From: Nostocales cyanobacterium HT-58-2 | GTDB lineage: Bacteria; Cyanobacteriota; Cyanobacteriia; Cyanobacteriales; Nostocaceae | Assembly (NCBI GenBank): GCA_002163975.1 | Contig: CP019636.1 | Location: forward strand, 2,827,001-2,891,000 | Direction of reading: 5' to 3' | Length of the DNA stretch: 64,000 bases | Shown here: one piece after another, positions 37,108 to 47,138 of the stretch | Layout of the letters: each line of letters starts with the position of its first letter | Position numbering within the stretch: position 1 is the stretch's first letter | Translations under genes and position numbers: made by a program | Notes under the pieces: model-generated | What the model was told of the DNA's origin: nothing | What the model saw: only the letters and a program-made list of their open reading frames with translations | Databases searched by the model: none

Positions 37108-38040
37108 ATGACACCAGTATTAGCAGTTAAGAGGCGAGGAAAGCAACTTTCCCATTTAGCCCCCGTTGATGCCCAGCAGCGATTAATCCAATTGTGGCTG
37201 CACGATAAGCCCCAGAGTACCCAAAAGTGTTACAGAATGTATGCTAGCTCCTATACCGCGTTTCTGGCTGGGGTGGGGAAGGCGATCGCTCACACAACTA
37301 TAGAAGATTTGGTAGAATTTTCCGAGCATTTGCATAACAGGGGTTTGGCAGCGCCTACCATAAAAACCTATATAGCAGCGGTCAAAAGCCTGCTATCATT
37401 TGCTTACAAAACAGGGTACATCAAGGAAAACCCCGGTGCTGCTATCAAGTTAAAAAAGGTTGACCAGCGGTTGCATGAGAAGGTTTTGACCGAAACTGAT
37501 ATTGCCCTGATGATTCGGCTCACCGAACGGGCTAACTATCGTTACAAATATCAACAAATTCGGGACTTGTTGATATTAAAACTATTATATGTTGCTGGCT
37601 TGCGGGTATCTGAATTGGTAAACCTCAAGTGGCGGGACTTTACTCCTCGCGACCGGACGGGGCAGATTACGGTTGTGGGCAAGGGCGACAAGTCTCGTCA
37701 CGTTCTCCTGCCAGAATATCTTTGGGTAGAACTTATGAACTACAGCGGGGACTCGCCCAAGGATGCTTATGTTTTCCCCAGTCGCAAGGGTAAGGGGTTG
37801 AAGCCGTTGCAGCGTCAAAATGTTGACCCCATTATTAAAGATGCAGCAGAACGGGCGGGGTTGACCCAAAAGGTTAGCTGTCACTGGCTTAGGCACTCCC
37901 ATGCTACCCATAATGCGGAGAGGGGAACGCCTGTTCCTTTGATTCAGCAAACGATGGGACACGCTGATATTAGCACAACATCAGGTTACATCCACATTCG
38001 ACCAGGGGATAGCAGTGCTTTGCATTTGCCTAAAGTTTGA
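37108..38040 (+). CDS. Tyrosine recombinase (XerC/D-like integrase)
   Basis: A complete 310-residue phage-integrase-family recombinase: SAM-like N-terminal domain (about 20-110), then the catalytic domain with AGLRVSELVNL (Arg), VVGKGDKSR (Lys), HWLRHSHAT (His-x-x-Arg), MGHADIST (His) and SGY (Tyr nucleophile). It could catalyse integration or excision of the island or resolve a plasmid dimer. An AT-rich inverted repeat (CAAACAGACAAAA...TTTTGTCTGTTTG) lies about 20-55 bp upstream and is a possible operator or crossover site. Confidence 0.9.
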   Translation: MTPVLAVKRRGKQLSHLAPVDAQQRLIQLWLHDKPQSTQKCYRMYASSYTAFLAGVGKAIAHTTIEDLVEFSEHLHNRGLAAPTIKTYIAAVKSLLSFAYKTGYIKENPGAAIKLKKVDQRLHEKVLTETDIALMIRLTERANYRYKYQQIRDLLILKLLYVAGLRVSELVNLKWRDFTPRDRTGQITVVGKGDKSRHVLLPEYLWVELMNYSGDSPKDAYVFPSRKGKGLKPLQRQNVDPIIKDAAERAGLTQKVSCHWLRHSHATHNAERGTPVPLIQQTMGHADISTTSGYIHIRPGDSSALHLPKV

Positions 38041-38140
38041 TATCAAGCCATCATTTAACAGGCGACTTTGAATTACCGTCTAAGTCTTACTGGTTGGGCT
38101 TTGAATGATTTGTTTGAGAAGTATGGTTATAAGGCGATCA

Positions 38141-38626
38141 CTATGGCTCTTTTTCACCTTCCATTAATTTCACTAACTTATTTTTTATGGTTCCAGCATA
38201 AAAAATATCAGGTTGTGCTTGTGATAAATAATCATTTATATCTTGTTTTAAGTCTTTAAAATCGCTTGAAGATTGATTTGGATAACGTTCTAAAAATCTA
38301 TGCATATAGGAGTGTAGCTCTATATATGACTTTAAGGGTTCTGATAACTCACCTTGAAGAACTTGAACAACGGACATCCCTTCTTTTTCAGTGGAGAACC
38401 CAATGGGTAATCTAGTCAATCGAACAAGACATTCTTGGTACAACTCGTAAAGTCTTTCTGTTTCCCTTCGCTTTTGCTCCCTTTCCCATTGCTTTTGGTC
38501 TCTTTGAAGTTGAAACCGATTATTGATAATAGTAGGGAGTAAAACCATTAGCCCCCCTACGGCACTTGCAATAATTGGTACAAAAGCGGAGTCCATCTTG
38601 GGTATGCAAAGGTTAAGCATATACAC
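38141..38626 (-). CDS. Membrane-anchored coiled-coil protein
   Basis: A 161-residue protein. One N-terminal membrane helix (FVPIIASAVGGLMVLLPTII) is followed by a charged coiled coil (RFQLQRDQKQWEREQKRRE) and a helical C-terminal region. The start is at 38626 or the Met at residue 11. This layout recurs in small proteins of cyanobacterial islands, but no function is known. Confidence 0.55.
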   Translation of the reverse strand: MYMLNLCIPKMDSAFVPIIASAVGGLMVLLPTIINNRFQLQRDQKQWEREQKRRETERLYELYQECLVRLTRLPIGFSTEKEGMSVVQVLQGELSEPLKSYIELHSYMHRFLERYPNQSSSDFKDLKQDINDYLSQAQPDIFYAGTIKNKLVKLMEGEKEP

Positions 38627-38892
38627 TTTTGATCACGTTACTTATACTTTTTTCTGACTGCATTATACGCAGAACAAGAGGAGCAAGCACCCTCTTGTCT
38701 TCACACAAACTTCAATAATACAGGTAGTAATTTTAACAAGAAATGCTGTAAAAATTTTAGAAAGCTCATGTAGGTTTCTTGTAAAAAATAAGGTTACTGG
38801 TAGGGCAATTAGGATTGAATTGAGATTACTGGTGCATGATTTTAAGGTGAGATAAGCCGATAGAGTAGTTAAATGGTAAGGAGAAGTAACTA

Positions 38893-39303
38893 GTGAGAAC
38901 CGACAAACTTAGAGTCAATCAGCTTTCACCCAAGACCTATGAGTGGTATCTTGCCTACTTGCAGGCTATTGATACCAAAAACGTTGAAGTATACGGCACA
39001 TTCTTGGCAGATGATTGTGTCATGCAATCCAACAATAATTCTCCTGTTCAGGGTAAAGCTGATATCTTGCAGAGTCTTTCTTATTACTGGACTACATTTG
39101 ATAGCTTGACTCACGACTTACTCAATATTTATGGCAGCGATTCGTCTTTTGTCCTTGAAGCCTTGAATCATTACAAACGCAACGATGGAAAGGTCATAAC
39201 AATTCCAGCGGTAGCTATCACTGACCGTAACGAAGCAGGCTTAGTGACTTCTATCAGGCTTTACACTGATACAACACCCTTGTTTGCAGCCACCGCCACT
39301 TAA
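38893..39303 (+). CDS. SnoaL/NTF2-like protein
   Basis: A 136-residue protein (GTG start, GGAGAAG just upstream). The pattern YLAYLQAIDTKNVEVYGTFLADDCVMQSNN, here cut for brevity to AIDTKNVEVYG and ADDCVMQ, followed by GKADILQSLSYYW, fits the SnoaL/NTF2 alpha+beta cone. Such proteins act as small enzymes or binding partners; the substrate cannot be told. Confidence 0.65.
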   Translation: MRTDKLRVNQLSPKTYEWYLAYLQAIDTKNVEVYGTFLADDCVMQSNNNSPVQGKADILQSLSYYWTTFDSLTHDLLNIYGSDSSFVLEALNHYKRNDGKVITIPAVAITDRNEAGLVTSIRLYTDTTPLFAATAT

Positions 39304-39324
39304 CCCCTTGAAAAGGGCGATCGC

Positions 39325-39502
39325 TTGACATTGGCAGGAAAGCGGGACTATGCTTTGTTGCTGCTGTTGTGGGGTAATGCTTTGAGGCGCAACAAAATCA
39401 GCACCCTCAATGTGGGGCATTTTGATGTCAGCATTAGGACGCTTGAAATTTTGAGTAAGGGCAAGCAGAAGCAAGTGACAATCAATTTGCCAAAAGTCAC
39501 AG
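39325..39502 (+). pseudogene. Fragment of a tyrosine recombinase
   Basis: About 60 codons (GKRDYALLLLLWGNALRRNK, ISTLNVGHFD, LEILSKGKQKQVTINLP) match the start of a phage-integrase catalytic domain with its first Arg (ALRRN). The His-x-x-Arg and Tyr parts are absent. Its homology stops where the convergent helicase gene ends (39503). It may mark an integration boundary of the defence operon. Confidence 0.6.
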
Positions 39503-42500
39503 TTAAAGTTTCGGAAATAATGTGCCTTGAGAAATATTTTCTAAATTTATCACCTTATCAACAATGGGAAATAAAGGACTACCAAGCGACCATAATTCTG
39601 TACTACCTGGATGTTGATCAAAGTAATCAGGTTTAGTAGTAACTCGCAAAGTTTCTTTCATTCCAGGCATAGAGAACTTATATTCGCCATCCTGCATGAG
39701 TTGAACTTCAATTCCTGGAGGTAGAAGAGCAGGAGTTTGCAATAATTTATCTAAGGTTTTTAAGTCATATAGTGGTTCTGATCGCAAAGGTTCTTCTAAA
39801 TCAGTTTCGGTAATTGCATCCAAATCAGAACTTTCTTCTTGTGCTTGACGAATACTCCTATCTAATTCGCTGACTAGGCTTTCTCGCTGTTGTTCTTGTT
39901 TAGAGCGTCCGGATAAAGTAGCATTGGTAATACTTCTTGGTAAAGTGGCTAAAATAGGTTGTAATCTACCTACATATTGAGAGAATAAACCAATGCGCTC
40001 TCTTAAGGTTAGATAAACATCTGTTTCTACAGTATCTTCGTAGTGTAAATTAATGATTTTGATATCTTGATAAACTTGACCTAAACGGTCGATTCTACCA
40101 ATTCGTTGCTCAACTCGCATCGGGTTCCAAGGCATATCATAGTTAATTAATGCTCCACAAAATTGAAAGTTTAAGCCTTCAGCTGCTGCATCTGTACATA
40201 AGAGAATATCGGCTTTTCCTTCCCGAAATATTCGCTTAGTTTCATCTCTAGAAATAACTCGCCAATTCCCATTACCAATAGCTACTTCTCCTCCTCGTCC
40301 TGAAAAGCACATAACTTTATAATGTTCCGTATCTACCAAGTACTGACGCAGAAAATCCATAGTGTCAGTATATTGGGTAAACACAATGACTTGTTGATAT
40401 CCTTGGGGTCTAAGTTGCCGGAGTTTGTGACTTAAAATTTGAGCTTTGCTATCAGTGGGTAATTGTTTGACTTGTTGCAATAAAAATTCTAATTCTCGTA
40501 ATTCTTCTGTTTGGAGGGCTTCCCGTTCTAACTGGCTAGCTTCTTCCACATCCATTGGTTCATCAGAAAGTTCATCATCTGAAATATCTTCTTCATTCAG
40601 TTCTAATTGAGAAAAGTTGCGGTTTTTCAGGGTATTCACTCGCTGGCTAAGGGTATGTTCTAAAGCAGCAAAACTACTAGCAAGACGACGACGATAGATA
40701 GTCATCACAAAACCAACGGCATTTTTCTCTGCTTGAGAAGCATTGTTATAGGTGCTGGAAATATAATCTTCCACTGCTTCATAGAGTTGTCTTTCAGCAG
40801 CAGTTAAAGATACAAATTCATCTTCCACAATTCGAGTTGCAATACGACTGCTAATTTTTCCAGCTTCGTAATAACGACGCAATAATTCGCGGGTATGGCG
40901 GGAAATCAAACGATTGACGGGAGTATTAGAGCGCATAATTGCGATCGCCGCCCGTCTTCTGTCGCTGCTAAGTTGTTTTCTAGGTAGTGTCGCTTCATCT
41001 CTGAGGGCTTGCAACACTTTTTTAGCAGCTAATTTACTACCACCAGAAATAAATTTTTGGACAGATTCTAGGGGTGTTTCGCCAAATTGTGCTTCAACCG
41101 TACGGAACAGACGTGCCATGAATTCCAATTGGTCATGGCTAGGATTGGCTGTACTAGCATAGTCAAAGAAGTACTGAAAGTTTTGCAAATCCCACGACTG
41201 AGGCAGTCCCAATAAATTGAGTAAGTCCCAAACCTCAATAGGACTAACCTGCATTGGGGTTGCGGTTAACAACACTAAACCTTGAGTTCTCTCCTTTAAC
41301 TGCTGCATCAATCTTAGTAATTGATTTGCCCCTTTGGGTTGAGTACCACTCACCCCTTGGCGGCGGGCGTGGTGCGCCTCATCAAGGAACACTAAATCTA
41401 ATGGTTCAGCTTCATGAATTAATTCTCTGGCACGGTCTACCCTTCGCATTAACTGGCTGGAGGTAATGACAATCGGTTCTCTGTGCCATTCTTGACGAGT
41501 GACAGGTTTAACGATAGGTTTGCCTAATACTCTCAACGCAGGGCAATCATACCAAGTTAGAGTTTTACCGTCATAGATAGGAACATTAAGGTTGAATTTT
41601 TCTCGAAGTTCAATTTGCCATTGAGTTAGAACAGCTTTGGGGGCAAGGATAAGAATCCGTTTGGCAATTCTTGCTAACCAAGCTTGACGAATTAACAATC
41701 CAGCTTGAATAGTTTTACCCAAACCAACTTCGTCGGCGATCAGGAGTTTGGGGGGCCAGTTTTGATAAAGGCGTTGAAACGCATTGATTTGGTGAGGGTA
41801 AGGCGTAATTGCACAGGTTGCTTCGCCAACACGATCTCCTTGACCTGGAATTGCGGCCCCGTATTGAATCAAACTCCAAACTTGTTTAAATTGTTCTTGC
41901 AGATCCAGAGGCTGATTCTTCTCCACAAAAACTGTTTCATTGCTATCAAGGTTCGTAGTGAGTAATTTATCGCTCAAATCAGCACTAGAAGGCTGACTAC
42001 AAGTCTCTACAGTATTCTGACTACTGACTTGTGACTCTTGAATTTCCTGTAATCGCTTTGGTTTTTGGTCATTGGGTGGAAGATAGCTGAGGAGTTGTGC
42101 TTTTACCGCAGTTGGAACATCAATGACTAAACAGCGTTTGGCTTGGTTTGTCCAGAGTTTAGCAAATCCCCGTTCTTCATCATCTACATAGGTTTTTGTA
42201 CCACCCCAATCTGTAAAGACATGAAAACTCTCCCAATTTCCTGCCCAGCCTTTAGCTGTTTCATTGACACTGCCGTTAAATGCTAGTCTGTTACCAGCTT
42301 TGTCTTCAAGAATTCCCGCTTTTTCGTGAAAAATACCTTGTACAGCAAGCGGTTGGCGGTCCGGAGAACAGGGTAAGGCTAGTTTGACTTCTAAATAACC
42401 ATGAGCAATCATCCAAGAAAGCAGTTCTAATGCGTCTGCTTCTTCTATATTTTGTGCAAACAAAGAAAAATTGGAGAGGGAACGGTCTACGACTTCTCTG

Positions 42501-42757
42501 AGTTTTTCACCTCGTGCGATCGCTTCTACCTCTTTTTCACCTAGAGTGCAGCCAATGACTAACCGCATGGTTCCGTTATTACGGATTAACCCCTCAATTC
42601 CCAGTGCAGCGAGGGTGAGGATACGGGCAGAAAAAAAGCCAGTAGAACGGTCATAGCGGACTGCACAATTAAGCGCAGGTTCGTAAAACTCTTTAATCAG
42701 GCTTAAGGTGTCAGAGTCGTACTTAGTTGCCCAAGTATAATCTGTAAGTAGTCCCAT
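39503..42757 (-). CDS. PLD-SNF2 helicase of a methylation-type defence system
   Basis: A 1084-residue fusion. The N-terminal PLD-like nuclease region has FHEKAGI...FNGSVNE (HxK and GSxN). The SNF2 helicase follows: Walker A DEVGLGKT, DEAH box LVFLDEAHH, and the C-terminal helicase lobe with QRIGRIDRLGQ. It is the last gene of a minus-strand operon with a PIN/UPF0175 pair, a DUF1156 methylase and a DUF499 ATPase. Similar PLD/SNF2 proteins belong to DISARM-related systems that degrade unmodified DNA. It appears complete. Confidence 0.85.
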   Translation of the reverse strand: MGLLTDYTWATKYDSDTLSLIKEFYEPALNCAVRYDRSTGFFSARILTLAALGIEGLIRNNGTMRLVIGCTLGEKEVEAIARGEKLREVVDRSLSNFSLFAQNIEEADALELLSWMIAHGYLEVKLALPCSPDRQPLAVQGIFHEKAGILEDKAGNRLAFNGSVNETAKGWAGNWESFHVFTDWGGTKTYVDDEERGFAKLWTNQAKRCLVIDVPTAVKAQLLSYLPPNDQKPKRLQEIQESQVSSQNTVETCSQPSSADLSDKLLTTNLDSNETVFVEKNQPLDLQEQFKQVWSLIQYGAAIPGQGDRVGEATCAITPYPHQINAFQRLYQNWPPKLLIADEVGLGKTIQAGLLIRQAWLARIAKRILILAPKAVLTQWQIELREKFNLNVPIYDGKTLTWYDCPALRVLGKPIVKPVTRQEWHREPIVITSSQLMRRVDRARELIHEAEPLDLVFLDEAHHARRQGVSGTQPKGANQLLRLMQQLKERTQGLVLLTATPMQVSPIEVWDLLNLLGLPQSWDLQNFQYFFDYASTANPSHDQLEFMARLFRTVEAQFGETPLESVQKFISGGSKLAAKKVLQALRDEATLPRKQLSSDRRRAAIAIMRSNTPVNRLISRHTRELLRRYYEAGKISSRIATRIVEDEFVSLTAAERQLYEAVEDYISSTYNNASQAEKNAVGFVMTIYRRRLASSFAALEHTLSQRVNTLKNRNFSQLELNEEDISDDELSDEPMDVEEASQLEREALQTEELRELEFLLQQVKQLPTDSKAQILSHKLRQLRPQGYQQVIVFTQYTDTMDFLRQYLVDTEHYKVMCFSGRGGEVAIGNGNWRVISRDETKRIFREGKADILLCTDAAAEGLNFQFCGALINYDMPWNPMRVEQRIGRIDRLGQVYQDIKIINLHYEDTVETDVYLTLRERIGLFSQYVGRLQPILATLPRSITNATLSGRSKQEQQRESLVSELDRSIRQAQEESSDLDAITETDLEEPLRSEPLYDLKTLDKLLQTPALLPPGIEVQLMQDGEYKFSMPGMKETLRVTTKPDYFDQHPGSTELWSLGSPLFPIVDKVINLENISQGTLFPKL

Positions 42758-42777
42758 TTTTTAGTAAAATTAAATTT

Positions 42778-43260
42778 TTAATCTAGTTTTGAATAACGAT
42801 TTAACAAAGATTTTAATAAGCTCGGATCTGCTCGAAAGTTGGTTTTCTGTAAAGCCATAATCACAGATGGTAATTCAATCAAATTTCGGCTAGCGGCTGA
42901 ATCTAAAATACCTAGCAATCCAGTAATCTTTAATCCCTTTTGTTGTGCTGCCTTGCGAGCTGCTTTTTCATCTAAAATAATGACATCAGCATTCAATTCT
43001 TCTGCTAATAAAATTGCTTCTCTTTCACCTATATGAAGATTGGCTAAAAGAGGATCATTTTTGACAGTAGTTGAACAAACTTCTAGCCAATCTGGAGGAG
43101 TGGCAATCCATGATAGTAAATCTTGCGGTGCGCCATCTGCACTTAGTTCTATATAAACAGCTTGAGGAATCAGAACTTTTTCAAATAATTTAGGAAGAAG
43201 TTCAATTTCTCCAATTAAAACTAAATAACAAATTGGAGAAGTATCTGCTATCACAATCAT
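42778..43260 (-). CDS. PIN-domain (DUF3368-like) toxin
   Basis: A 160-residue PIN nuclease of the DUF3368 type: Asp in MIVIADTSPI, the Glu/Asp set in GEREAILLAEEL and ADVIILDEKAAR. It probably cleaves RNA as a toxin. Its start overlaps the stop of the antitoxin gene by 4 bp (ATGA). The pair is inserted in the defence operon, 20 bp before the helicase gene, so it may be coexpressed with it. Confidence 0.8.
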   Translation of the reverse strand: MIVIADTSPICYLVLIGEIELLPKLFEKVLIPQAVYIELSADGAPQDLLSWIATPPDWLEVCSTTVKNDPLLANLHIGEREAILLAEELNADVIILDEKAARKAAQQKGLKITGLLGILDSAASRNLIELPSVIMALQKTNFRADPSLLKSLLNRYSKLD

Positions 43261-43523
43261 TCTGATAAAACCTGATGCAGTGTTTGAATATCTTGCTCTA
43301 AATCATCTTCTGTATAATCAAGATAAGCTTGGGATTGTTTGAGAAATTGCTCAGTTTCCCACCGAGACGAGAATTTAAGTAACTGCTGAATTTGAGCCGA
43401 AGTCATTATCCCACTCCTATAAGCTTCTAAGGCTAAAGCTTCTAAAATTTTTTGGGGTAAGTCTTGCCAATTTTGTTGTAGCTGATTGCCGATTTCTTCA
43501 GGAATTTCAATAGTAATTTGCAT
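43257..43523 (-). CDS. UPF0175-family antitoxin
   Basis: An 88-residue protein: MQITIEIPEEIGNQLQQ, then ILEALALEAYRSGIMTSAQIQQLLKF, here the UPF0175 helix-turn-helix core. It pairs with the PIN toxin downstream. A gap of 157 bp with a GCGC-rich palindrome separates it from the methylase gene. Confidence 0.8.
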   Translation of the reverse strand: MQITIEIPEEIGNQLQQNWQDLPQKILEALALEAYRSGIMTSAQIQQLLKFSSRWETEQFLKQSQAYLDYTEDDLEQDIQTLHQVLSE

Positions 43524-43680
43524 ATCAATTATTTTCCTTGATTATTTCAATCTTAAAGGATTTTTCACCTGTGTGATGCGCTACTTGCGCAGCGCAAGCG
43601 CGATAGGCGAGTTTTGTCTGTGTAGCAACTGGCACGACTTATAGTTACCCAACAGTTTTACAAATCTCCTTGAAAACGTG

Positions 43681-46617
43681 TTATGCAATTTGAATATTTA
43701 ACCACAGTTCTAATTGTTTGGGCTGAGGAACTTTTTCGCTAAATGCCAAGCGGCGCAAACTTTCTAACACGTCAAAATCTTTAGCAGCTTCTGCAACTTC
43801 TCCTTCTTCTTCCGTAAAACCTGTGTAGGTACTGGAGACAGGTAACACTTCTAATACTGCTAACAAAGCGGTTTGAAAATCTGGGTTTTTATCAACTTGG
43901 TTGCTTTCTAACAGTTTCTTAGCTGCTTCTAAGCCATTGCTACGCGCACGGTTAGCGGCGTGGTGTAGTGCATCAATCATGCTGCGACTACCGTCTGGAG
44001 AACCTAGACTAGCTTTGGCGGCGCGTTGGCTACTATCCCATAAAATTAAATCGCTGGATTGTTTTTGTGCCAAATAACCAACAATTTCTCGGTCTAAATC
44101 TACACCTACAACTCTCGCTAACCGTAAGGCTTCGTCATAGGGGAAGCGAGGGGCTTCAAAAGCATCCCAGGCGAGGACAAACCATTCGGTAATGGGGTCT
44201 AAATTGGTTTGGCGTTTTGTTCCTAAAAGTTGTTCCATGCGCCATTGTTTCACTTCTCTTCTAGCTGCATCTAGGGCATCTTCTGGGGTGACAGCATAAG
44301 GGTCAAATTCATCAAATAAGCTGGTTTGTTTGCTTTTCTGTTTCGCTTTTGGTTGGGCTTTGGGAGTACCACGAGTCAAGGGCCAGTGTTGGGATAATTC
44401 TTGTAAGGCGGGACCGAAGCAGGATAAATATAAATCAACACCTTTGATGCCATATTTTTGAAATTCTTGAACTCGTTTTCTGACGGCTTTAGCAACATCT
44501 TTTTCGACATCTTCCCAATAAACGTTATCTTCTTCAGATTTGGGAGGACGCGGACGACAAACGAGGAATATGGTACTTTTAGCGGCGGCTTTGTCTTTGA
44601 TATGCAGGCTGCTTTCAGCTTCGGTGTTGACGGGCCAAGAAGCAGTGATAGTAAAGCCAGCTTCTAATAAACCACTGGCTAAAGCATCCCACGCGCCTTG
44701 AGCTTTATGGGTAAACATGAGGGTGAGAATACCATCTTCTTTTAATACACGGCGACATTCTGCAAAAATACTCGCCATGCGTTCTTGATAGTCTTTGGTT
44801 GCTAATGCTTTCGCACCTTTTTCGCCTTGAAATTTTGCAGGGTTGGCTACGGCTTCGTTTTCTTTATCTGTTAGTTGACGGGTGAAAAATTCAGGATATA
44901 CATATCCGGCTGTTCGCTTTAGCCAAACATAAAAGAAATCACTAAGTTCTGCATACATCACATTGTCATAGTAGGGTGGGTCAAAGACAATGGCATCCAC
45001 GCTTTTATATTCTAGATGAGACAGGTGATCTCCTGAATCATTTGTAATTGTGATATTAGGTATAGTAAAGGATGAAGTATTTAATAATTGAAGTTGCTTA
45101 CTTTTGCTGTTAGTTTTTTTTGTATCAATATCTGGACGACTTAATTCAATAAGTTCTTCAATACATTTTCCTGTTTGTTCTATTGCCCAATCATAGCCTG
45201 AACCAGTTATGAGAGGTGACATTTCAGCATAAGACCAACAAAAAGCAAAATCATGTCGATTAAAAGTATTTGCTATAACTTCTCTAGTTGGCATCCATAC
45301 AGACATTCGAGAGTTATAGTTAAGCATTTTATCTAAAGCAAAACTTAAATAAATGAATGCTGATTTTGTAGCTTCATCTAATGTCCCTTGGGCTTCTTCT
45401 TTCTCTAATAATTCTCGAAATACTTCTACACTTATACCATGACAGAGAAGTTGGCGTGGATGGAATAAATCTCTCCATAATGGCATACCATATTGAATTG
45501 GTCTATCATCATTAATATCATGAGGCACAGATTCACTAGGAACGAAATCTAAAGCTTCCCAGTCAATTAATTTTTCTTCTAACTTTGCTTTAATTTCTGC
45601 TGAATTATCATCGCTAGGTAGAGGCGCACGGTATCCTCTTTCCCATTTCTCTTTTGTTTTTCCTGTTTTGGTTGTGCTAACTATTCTTTCTTTAAAAGCA
45701 ACAGCAAATAATTGGTCGCCCATTTCTCCTGCTTGTGCTTGAGATTTTATTTCATCACCTGAAACCACTCGATTACAATCAGGATAGGGACATTGAGCAT
45801 CACCTCTACTAACTGTTCCGGCTGATTGGTCTTTGCTTTTACAAACGATTTCAAATTCACAAATACGCTTGTTTACATCAGGCTTTAAGCGTACACCTGT
45901 ACCATCTGGCGCAAGTTTCCAGTTAGGGGAAAGAGGAATTATACCTTCGCAATAAGGACAACGTATAGTACGGGCGTAAAGATAACCATCAACTTTATTA
46001 TTATTAGGTTCAGCAGGAAAAATACCTTGATATTTTGGTTCCGCTATTTTAATAAATTCTTTAGAAATGCGTTGGTATTCTTCAAGAACTTTTAGTCCAT
46101 CTTTTATAGGTGCTTCTAATGTCTGTTTAAGAATAATAGATGCTACTGGATTAATATCATTAGCAATGGTTGCAAAACCAAGACGGATTGACTCAAAAGG
46201 AATACTACCGCCACCAGCAGTAGGATCTAAAACAATAGGATTTTTAAATTTTATTCTATTTGTTTCATATCTTAACCATTCTTTATCTTTATCTGAAGGA
46301 ATATAAGAAAATGCTCTTTCATATCCATAAATATTAGTTCCTAAGTTTTCTCCAGTCTTTTTAGCCTTGTCAATTTTTCTGCGAGTAGCTACAGGATCGC
46401 CATGAATACCTAAAAGGTGCAAAAATTTCTTTTTATCAGCATCCGCAGGTAATAAAGAAGCCAAAACCGCAGCGCGTGAAGCTACCAATGGTCGCCTGGC
46501 CCACCAAACATGAAGCCTATTTGGTGCAGGAAAAGGAGTCATTGGTGTTCTTTCTCTAAGACTTTCTATGCCAATTTCCATTACAGGTAGCCAGTCTTCA
46601 ATCAAACGTCGAGTCAT
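43681..46617 (-). CDS. DUF1156 DNA methylase of the defence operon
   Basis: A 978-residue protein. The N-terminal DUF1156 region has [20 protein letters not shown]. Methylase motif I-like [12 protein letters not shown] and the catalytic [11 protein letters not shown] (DPPY) indicate an adenine N6- or cytosine N4-methyltransferase. Two CPYC/CPYPDC zinc-ribbon motifs occupy the middle. It would mark host DNA so that the helicase/nuclease spares it. It lies 11 bp after the small gene on the same strand and appears complete. Confidence 0.88.
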   Translation of the reverse strand: MTRRLIEDWLPVMEIGIESLRERTPMTPFPAPNRLHVWWARRPLVASRAAVLASLLPADADKKKFLHLLGIHGDPVATRRKIDKAKKTGENLGTNIYGYERAFSYIPSDKDKEWLRYETNRIKFKNPIVLDPTAGGGSIPFESIRLGFATIANDINPVASIILKQTLEAPIKDGLKVLEEYQRISKEFIKIAEPKYQGIFPAEPNNNKVDGYLYARTIRCPYCEGIIPLSPNWKLAPDGTGVRLKPDVNKRICEFEIVCKSKDQSAGTVSRGDAQCPYPDCNRVVSGDEIKSQAQAGEMGDQLFAVAFKERIVSTTKTGKTKEKWERGYRAPLPSDDNSAEIKAKLEEKLIDWEALDFVPSESVPHDINDDRPIQYGMPLWRDLFHPRQLLCHGISVEVFRELLEKEEAQGTLDEATKSAFIYLSFALDKMLNYNSRMSVWMPTREVIANTFNRHDFAFCWSYAEMSPLITGSGYDWAIEQTGKCIEELIELSRPDIDTKKTNSKSKQLQLLNTSSFTIPNITITNDSGDHLSHLEYKSVDAIVFDPPYYDNVMYAELSDFFYVWLKRTAGYVYPEFFTRQLTDKENEAVANPAKFQGEKGAKALATKDYQERMASIFAECRRVLKEDGILTLMFTHKAQGAWDALASGLLEAGFTITASWPVNTEAESSLHIKDKAAAKSTIFLVCRPRPPKSEEDNVYWEDVEKDVAKAVRKRVQEFQKYGIKGVDLYLSCFGPALQELSQHWPLTRGTPKAQPKAKQKSKQTSLFDEFDPYAVTPEDALDAARREVKQWRMEQLLGTKRQTNLDPITEWFVLAWDAFEAPRFPYDEALRLARVVGVDLDREIVGYLAQKQSSDLILWDSSQRAAKASLGSPDGSRSMIDALHHAANRARSNGLEAAKKLLESNQVDKNPDFQTALLAVLEVLPVSSTYTGFTEEEGEVAEAAKDFDVLESLRRLAFSEKVPQPKQLELWLNIQIA

Positions 46618-46628
46618 TCTTTATTCCT

Positions 46629-47135
46629 TTAATCTTTATTTGGATCTGTCAACAAACAGCGCAAAGCCATCAACACTCGTCTGGGATTTTTACGGTGCAT
46701 CGCCATTCCTAACCAATAAGCGGCTTCTTCTTTGCCCATAACTTCAACTCCCTCAGCACAACAGCGCATATTCTCCCGATTTCGCATTGGTGCTAATACG
46801 CGAAACATTAAACCCATTCTCAGCGCCTGTTCTTCATTAAGGTCAAAATCTTTGACTTTACCTCGTTGTAATTTGGTTAAATCAATATCTATTTGCTTCA
46901 GTTGACGTAATAAACGATGTTCAATTAAAGCGAAATTTCTACCTTTAATTCCTGCAACACGTCTGGGGTTTTTGAGATGTGGTGTAGCGGGAGATGGTAA
47001 CTGCCAAATTTCTAAAGATAAATCGCTTCCTGGCAATTTTTCTACTTTTAATTGATAGTGAGGTTTACTCAAATTCTTAGTAAAAGAATTATGGTGATGT
47101 GAAAATTGACTTAAAGGAAGAGTAGCTACAACCAT
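46629..47135 (-). CDS. Small conserved protein of the defence operon
   Basis: A 168-residue protein starting MVVATLPLSQFSHHHNSF. The basic C-terminal half has NEEQALRMGLMFRVLAPMRN and then EEAAYWLGMAMHRKNPRRVL, the pattern of a short protein found between DUF1156 and DUF499 genes in other genomes. Its role is unknown. Gene spacing of 11 and 3 bp ties it firmly to its neighbours. Confidence 0.65.
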   Translation of the reverse strand: MVVATLPLSQFSHHHNSFTKNLSKPHYQLKVEKLPGSDLSLEIWQLPSPATPHLKNPRRVAGIKGRNFALIEHRLLRQLKQIDIDLTKLQRGKVKDFDLNEEQALRMGLMFRVLAPMRNRENMRCCAEGVEVMGKEEAAYWLGMAMHRKNPRRVLMALRCLLTDPNKD

Positions 47136-47138
47136 TGT

